From Thermococcus sp. (GTDB lineage: Archaea; Methanobacteriota_B; Thermococci; Thermococcales; Thermococcaceae), in the NCBI RefSeq assembly GCF_017656495.1, contig NZ_JACDNS010000001.1:62001-126000 (forward strand): DNA of 64,000 bases. Reading direction: 5' to 3'. Positions within the stretch are counted from its first letter, which is position 1, and the number at the start of each line of letters is the position of its first letter. The notes under the pieces were generated by a model. That model was not told the origin of the DNA, ran no database searches, and saw only the letters and a list, made by a program, of their open reading frames with translations. This document shows positions 60,151 through 64,000 of the stretch, in pieces. The position numbers and the translations under genes were made by a program.

Positions 60151-61830
60151 ATGCCAAAGTTCGATGTTGCTAAGGATGATTTAGAAAGACTCATTGGAAA
60201 ATCTTTCACAGTTGAGGAATGGGAAGACTTATTCCTTTACGCTAAATGTGAGCTCGACGATATCTGGGAAGAAAACGGTAAAATTTACTTCAAAGCTGAT
60301 GCAAAGGACACAAACAGACCCGACTTGTGGAGTGCTGAGGGGATTGCAAGGCAGATAAAGTGGGCACTCGGGATGAAGAAAGGTTTACCGAAATATCAAG
60401 TTGAGAAGAGCGATATTGTTGTTTACGTTGATGAGAAGCTTAAGGATATCAGACCTTATGGAGTCTATGCAGTTGTTGAGAACGTTAAGCTTGATGAAGA
60501 GGCATTTAAACAGTTGATTCAACTTCAAGAAAAAATTGCTTTGACCTTTGGAAGAAAGAGAAGAGAAGTTGCTATTGGAACTTTTGACTTTGATAAGCTT
60601 AAGCCTCCATTCTACTACAAAGCGGTTGAGCCAGAGAAGATAAAATTCATTCCTCTGAACTGCGAGGAAGAGATGACTGCTGATGAAATCCTCGAGAAGC
60701 ACGAGAAAGGACAAGAATATGGGCATCTAATTAAAGGAAGACCATACTATCCCCTTTTGGTTGACAGTGAGGGTAATGTCCTTTCTATGCCTCCTGTGAT
60801 AAATTCAGAAACTCACGGAAAAGTTACTGAAAAAACAAGAAATATCTTTATAGACATCACTGGATGGCATCTGGATAAGATTATGCTTGCCTTGAATGTT
60901 CTTGTAACGGCTTTAGCAGAGCGCGGCGGAAAGATAAAGAGCGTGAAGGTTGTTTACAAAGACTTTGAAATTGAGACACCTGATTTAACTCCAAAAGAAT
61001 TTGAGGTTGAGCTGAGCTATATTAAAAAGCTTGCTGGAGTTGGGTTGAGCGATGAGCAGATTAAGGAGCTTTTAGAGAGGATGTTCTATGAAGTTGAGCT
61101 TAAGGACGGAAAAGCCAAACTCAAATATCCAGCGTTTAGAGATGACATAATGCATGCAAGAGATGTTTTAGAGGATGTTCTCATTGCTTATGGCTATAAT
61201 GAGATTGAGCCTGAAGAACCAAAATTGGCGGTTCAAGGTAAGGGGGACGACTTCATCGAGTTTGAAAATGCTGTAAGAGAGTTGATGATTGGCTTTGGAC
61301 TACAAGAAGTCATGACCTTTAATCTTACCAACAAAGAAGCCCAGTTTACTAAGATGAACATTCCAGAGGAAGAAATAGTTGAGATTGAGAACCCAATAAG
61401 TTTAAGATGGAGTGCATTGAGGAAATGGCTTCTCCCCTCATTGATGGAATTCCTCAGCTTAAACACACATGAAGAGTATCCGCAAAAAATCTTTGAAGTT
61501 GGTAAGGCAACACTTATTGACGAAACGAAAGAAACAAAAACAGTGAGCGAGAGTAAGTTGGCTGTTGCAATAGCTCATCCAAGAGTTACGTTTACGGAGG
61601 TCAAGGAAATTCTCGACAGCGTTATGTATCATTTAGGTATTAAATATGAACTTGAGGAGACGGAGCATGGTTCCTTCATTCCGGGCAGAGTTGGAAAAAT
61701 AATCGTTAAGGGTAAAGAAATTGGAATAATAGGGGAAATTCATCCACAAGTTCTAGAGAACTGGGGCATTGAAATGCCTGTTGCGGCATTTGAGATATTT
61801 CTAAAACCTCTTTATAAACCCTCCTCTTAA
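60151..61830 (+). CDS. pheT: Phenylalanyl-tRNA synthetase beta subunit
   Basis: A 559-residue subunit of the archaeal type, shorter than the bacterial one, with B3/B4 editing domain (about residues 100-260; D-S-E-G-N-V-L-S-M-P-P-V-I-N-S), B5 domain, and a non-catalytic synthetase-like core at the end. GGTGAGCAAA sets the ATG at 60151; the GTG at 60142 is part of that site. It forms an operon with pheS. Confidence 0.96.
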   Translation: MPKFDVAKDDLERLIGKSFTVEEWEDLFLYAKCELDDIWEENGKIYFKADAKDTNRPDLWSAEGIARQIKWALGMKKGLPKYQVEKSDIVVYVDEKLKDIRPYGVYAVVENVKLDEEAFKQLIQLQEKIALTFGRKRREVAIGTFDFDKLKPPFYYKAVEPEKIKFIPLNCEEEMTADEILEKHEKGQEYGHLIKGRPYYPLLVDSEGNVLSMPPVINSETHGKVTEKTRNIFIDITGWHLDKIMLALNVLVTALAERGGKIKSVKVVYKDFEIETPDLTPKEFEVELSYIKKLAGVGLSDEQIKELLERMFYEVELKDGKAKLKYPAFRDDIMHARDVLEDVLIAYGYNEIEPEEPKLAVQGKGDDFIEFENAVRELMIGFGLQEVMTFNLTNKEAQFTKMNIPEEEIVEIENPISLRWSALRKWLLPSLMEFLSLNTHEEYPQKIFEVGKATLIDETKETKTVSESKLAVAIAHPRVTFTEVKEILDSVMYHLGIKYELEETEHGSFIPGRVGKIIVKGKEIGIIGEIHPQVLENWGIEMPVAAFEIFLKPLYKPSS

Positions 61831-61853
61831 CTTATTAATTTTTGGTGGGTACT

Positions 61854-62279
61854 ATGAACTTAGGACTGATATTTGCGATTGTTATAGGACTCTTGATTGG
61901 GCTGTTCATTCCGAGGGTCATAGAAAAACACGGGGAGTGGGGAAGGTTTGTTATCCTGCTCTTAATGATTGGTATAGCCTTAGCTAATTGGAAAGCTGGA
62001 AGTGTGAGAGATGCCTACATATATTTTGAAATAGTCATGTGGCTACTCTTTGGACTTGTTGAACATATTGAGGAATTTGGCATAAAAATTATGATGACAC
62101 TATTACTCATAGCTGTTGGAGTACTGGGATTAACTCTCTATAGATTTGAAGCAACTATAACGGATATTTTAGGATTAACTATTAGCACAATTGTTGCTTT
62201 ATATGGATTTGCATATCTGGGAGATTTAGTTAATCAAAGAAGAGCTGAGAAGTCCAAAAACAAAAAAGCTAAACCTTAA
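61854..62279 (+). CDS. Small membrane protein with four to five helices
   Basis: A 141-residue protein with about five hydrophobic helices and a basic lysine-rich C-terminal tail (A-E-K-S-K-N-K-K-A-K) that should face the cytoplasm. I recognise no family. GGTGGGTACT precedes the ATG, and the gene follows pheT by 23 bases, so it may be co-transcribed. Its 3' end overlaps an antisense 41-residue frame by 11 bases. Confidence 0.68.
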   Translation: MNLGLIFAIVIGLLIGLFIPRVIEKHGEWGRFVILLLMIGIALANWKAGSVRDAYIYFEIVMWLLFGLVEHIEEFGIKIMMTLLLIAVGVLGLTLYRFEATITDILGLTISTIVALYGFAYLGDLVNQRRAEKSKNKKAKP

Positions 62280-62394
62280 GTTTTTTCTTTTGCTTTATCT
62301 TTCTCTCTAATCTCTTAATTAATTGGGTGAGCATTATCTCAAAGTTTTCAATGGCACTTAACACCTCATTATCCCTTATACATTTGTTTTCCAT
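62269..62394 (-). CDS. Small protein of 41 residues
   Basis: On the minus strand, ATG 62394 to TAG 62269 encodes a 41-residue charged helix (E-V-L-S-A-I-E-N-F-E-I-M-L-T-Q-L-I, then a lysine- and arginine-rich end). GGAGGTG at 62406-62400 is an excellent ribosome binding site, and AAATTTAAAT at 62440-62431 is a TATA element at the right distance. A CATTAATGTGCAT element overlaps the downstream edge of the TATA box. The coding signals are as good as those of the large genes. Family unknown; the amphipathic helix and basic tail could bind a protein or membrane partner. Confidence 0.65.
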   Translation of the reverse strand: MENKCIRDNEVLSAIENFEIMLTQLIKRLERKIKQKKKLKV

Positions 62395-62419
62395 CCTCTT
62401 CACCTCCAATAATAGTATC

Positions 62420-62440
62420 CATTAATGTGCATTTAAATTT
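62420..62440 (-). promoter_or_regulatory. Promoter of the 41-residue gene with a putative operator half-site
   Basis: The TATA element AAATTTAAAT (62440-62431 on the minus strand) is followed by ATGCACATTAATG (plus strand CATTAATGTGCAT, 62420-62432), whose core recurs in the palindrome at 62577. A regulator bound here would block initiation. Confidence 0.45.
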
Positions 62441-62576
62441 TGTCTCAGTTTTATTGTCAATGTTTCGAAAAATTTAAGACATATTTGACTAACTTTGAAC
62501 AGTTTTCCTTTACATTTATAAAGATTTACATAACGAAAGACACCAATGTTTAGACAAAAACTTAAAGGTTTATTCA

Positions 62577-62592
62577 TGTACATTAATGTACA
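62577..62592. promoter_or_regulatory. 16-bp perfect palindrome
   Basis: TGTACATTAATGTACA is a perfect palindrome in the 287-base gap between the 41-residue gene and truA. It shares CATTAATGT-x-CA with the element at 62420. A dimeric regulator site is the natural reading. It lies about 50 bases upstream of the truA TATA box. The rest of the gap has another TATA-like CTTTATAAATG near 62512-62522 on the minus strand. Confidence 0.5.
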
Positions 62593-62639
62593 AAAATTTC
62601 AAATTAAAAAGACAAGATTAGCGTTTTATTCCCAAAAGT

Positions 62640-62650
62640 CTTTTATAATT
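62640..62650 (+). promoter_or_regulatory. TATA box of truA
   Basis: CTTTTATAATT lies about 32-42 bases before the ATG at 62682; GGCGAGG is in the leader. Confidence 0.45.
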
Positions 62651-62681
62651 AGAGTTTGTTATTCCATTGTAGGCGAGGAAT

Positions 62682-63482
62682 ATGAGGATTGCCCTAAAAA
62701 TAGCGTATGACGGGAGCAAATTTTACGGATTTCAGCGACAATCCAGATTGAGAACTGTAGAAGGAGAGATTATCAAGGTTCTTCAGAAACTTAATCTAAT
62801 TGAGTCTCCAGAAGGAGCCAATTTTAAAGGAGCTTCCAGAACAGATAGAGGGGTTAGTGCATTTGGAAATGTGGTTGCATTCAATACTGAAAATCCAAAA
62901 CTAGCCCAGCCGAGAATTTTAAATCACCACTTAAGAGATGTTTGGGTTTTAGGAATTGCCCAGGTTCCAGATGATTTCCACCCAAGGTTTTGGGCAAAGA
63001 GCAAAATTTATCGGTATTACTTAGTTAATGAAGAGTTTGATGTAGATGCAATGAGAGAATGTGCTAAGCTTTTTGTTGGCACTCATGATTTTTCTGCTTT
63101 TGCTAGGCTTGAAAAGTTTAAAGATCCAATAAGAGAAGTTAGTAGACTTGAAATAATCCCAAAAGGGGATATTATTGTAATCGAAATCGAAGGAAAGAGC
63201 TTTCTCTGGGAGATGGTTAGGAGAATTGTAACTGCATTGAAGCTGTGTGGTCTTGGTGTTATTGAAGTTGAGGATATAAAGAGAATGCTGGAGGGGAAAA
63301 CGAATAAGAAACTCCCTCCGGCGTCTCCGGAGAATCTCGTTTTGTGGGAAATAAAATATGATAAAGTGAGTTTTCAAGTTGATGAGTACTCTATCAAAAA
63401 GATTAGGGAAGAGTTTTTTGAGAGGTTTAGTCATGCTTTGGTTAGAGCCAGCATATTTAGGGAGTGGCTCTCCGCTCTATGA
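62682..63482 (+). CDS. truA: tRNA pseudouridine synthase A
   Basis: A 266-residue enzyme that makes pseudouridine at positions 38-40 of tRNA. The F-Y-G-F-Q-R-Q start, the catalytic aspartate in A-S-R-T-D-R-G-V-S-A (D at about residue 56) and the F-H-P-R-F-W-A-K-S-K-I-Y-R-Y-Y segment are diagnostic. The length is typical of archaeal TruA. GGCGAGGAAT precedes the ATG. Its stop overlaps the convergent helicase gene by six bases. Confidence 0.95.
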   Translation: MRIALKIAYDGSKFYGFQRQSRLRTVEGEIIKVLQKLNLIESPEGANFKGASRTDRGVSAFGNVVAFNTENPKLAQPRILNHHLRDVWVLGIAQVPDDFHPRFWAKSKIYRYYLVNEEFDVDAMRECAKLFVGTHDFSAFARLEKFKDPIREVSRLEIIPKGDIIVIEIEGKSFLWEMVRRIVTALKLCGLGVIEVEDIKRMLEGKTNKKLPPASPENLVLWEIKYDKVSFQVDEYSIKKIREEFFERFSHALVRASIFREWLSAL

Positions 63483-64000
63483 TTTTTGCTTAACTTTACT
63501 GGAGAGATTATTGTCATAGAACTTTCCATAATAGTGCTTCAGGGCTTTTTCTCTTTCGATAAAGTGTGTGAACAACAGTGGGTCGTCGTCTTGGACATCA
63601 ACTATTACAGCTTCCCTTCCATCTTTTGGCCTTAGGGCTCTTCCAATGGTCTGAATTGTCATTATGTCACTCTTTCCTCCGCCAGCTAAAATTATAGCAG
63701 AAATCTCCGGTATGTCAACCCCCTCTTTAAGCAGGGTTGAAACTAGGACTTGAATTTCCCCTTTTTTGAACTTTTCAAAGATATCCCATCTGTTGGGGCT
63801 TTGGGAACTTAAAAACTCAGCGTTAACTCCTTTTTCTTTGAGCATCTTCACTAAGATTTCTCCGTGATCAATTCTCCTGACATCAATCAAGACTCTGTGT
63901 CCTTCTTTCGCAAGCTCAATGGCTTTTTCAACAATGGCTTTGTTCCTTTCCTCGTTTTCCATAATCATCTCTTCGTAAAGCTCCTTGTATCTCTCAGCTA
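63477..64000 (-). CDS. XPB/Rad25-like superfamily 2 helicase, C-terminal part (gene leaves window)
   Basis: The minus-strand frame is open from the window edge to TAG at 63477 and encodes the second RecA-like domain of an SF2 helicase: R-V-L-I-D-V-R-R, motif V region V-L-V-S-T-L-L-K-E-G-V-D-I-P, and motif VI Q-T-I-G-R-A-L-R-P-K-D-G. The last 25 residues are a charged tail. This pattern fits the XPB-like helicases found in Thermococcales, linked to nucleotide excision repair or transcription. The N-terminal motifs I and II lie outside the window, so the call is by domain only. The internal ATG at 63968 is not the start. Confidence 0.82.
   Translation of the reverse strand, partial: AERYKELYEEMIMENEERNKAIVEKAIELAKEGHRVLIDVRRIDHGEILVKMLKEKGVNAEFLSSQSPNRWDIFEKFKKGEIQVLVSTLLKEGVDIPEISAIILAGGGKSDIMTIQTIGRALRPKDGREAVIVDVQDDDPLLFTHFIEREKALKHYYGKFYDNNLSSKVKQKS

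Overview
The window is a gene-dense, AT-rich stretch of a chromosome from a hyperthermophilic euryarchaeon of the order Thermococcales (Thermococcus, Pyrococcus or Palaeococcus; the low GC points to a low-GC Thermococcus-like genome). The evidence is archaeal PCNA, GINS15, TFS, aIF2 alpha, Nop10, rpl44e, rps27e, rpl21e, Rpo4, GatDE, Pus10, EndoQ, an archaeal HMG-CoA reductase, a superoxide-reductase antioxidant set close to that of Pyrococcus, a Thermococcus-type S-layer protein, GGTGA-type ribosome binding sites and short leaders behind TATA boxes. I see no tRNA, rRNA, CRISPR array, insertion sequence or integrase.

Layout. 1-16 kb: peptidase-like, MBL-fold, CorA, racemase and cobalamin adenosyltransferase genes, a secreted multidomain protein, TldD/TldE, a HAD-Sir2 cluster, glyA, and a large secreted M1-peptidase-like gene interrupted by two frameshifts. 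15.9-19.7 kb: TFS, an unlisted 57-residue ORF, PCNA, GINS15 and a Mo/W oxidoreductase in one tightly coupled run. 19.9-30 kb: an antioxidant and iron island (peroxiredoxin, flavodiiron protein, rubrerythrin, rubredoxin, superoxide reductase, two DUF59/MIP18 proteins, three more ferritin-like proteins), with a KaiC-like pair plus membrane proteins, a split LysO exporter and a small winged-helix protein inside it. 30-34 kb: translation and RNP genes (rpl44e-rps27e behind a GC-rich structured leader; aIF2 alpha-Nop10-PAC2) and EndoQ. 34-40 kb: CTP-dependent lipid kinase family protein, ThiL, an ABC exporter, a radical SAM protein and a duplicated-domain unknown. 40-44 kb: S-layer gene and neighbours. 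44.5-51.6 kb: Pus10-L21e-Rpo4-DUF655-KsgA on the minus strand, and a zinc-ribbon regulator with GatD-GatE on the plus strand. 51.7-54.8 kb: four consecutive genes of a fast-diverging membrane-anchored family and an antisense C/D box sRNA. 54.8-64 kb: HMG-CoA reductase, MinD-like ATPase, TRAM protein, threonine dehydrogenase, PheST, a small membrane protein, a 41-residue ORF, TruA and the end of an XPB-like helicase.

The best candidates for something undescribed are: (1) the tandem family at 51674-54843, whose soluble domains share an R-L-I-[DE]-P motif and an E-L-x4-N-R-[WM]-F-[YF]-V motif ahead of paired membrane helices; (2) the hairpin-rich leader of rpl44e at 30226-30303; (3) a complete C/D box sRNA at 52294-52353 with an ideally spaced TATA box; (4) the same -1 frame change at two A-tracts of one gene; (5) the KaiC-like, degenerate KaiC-like, two-membrane-protein operon; and (6) several short ORFs (27, 41, 54, 57 and 59 residues) with good signals.
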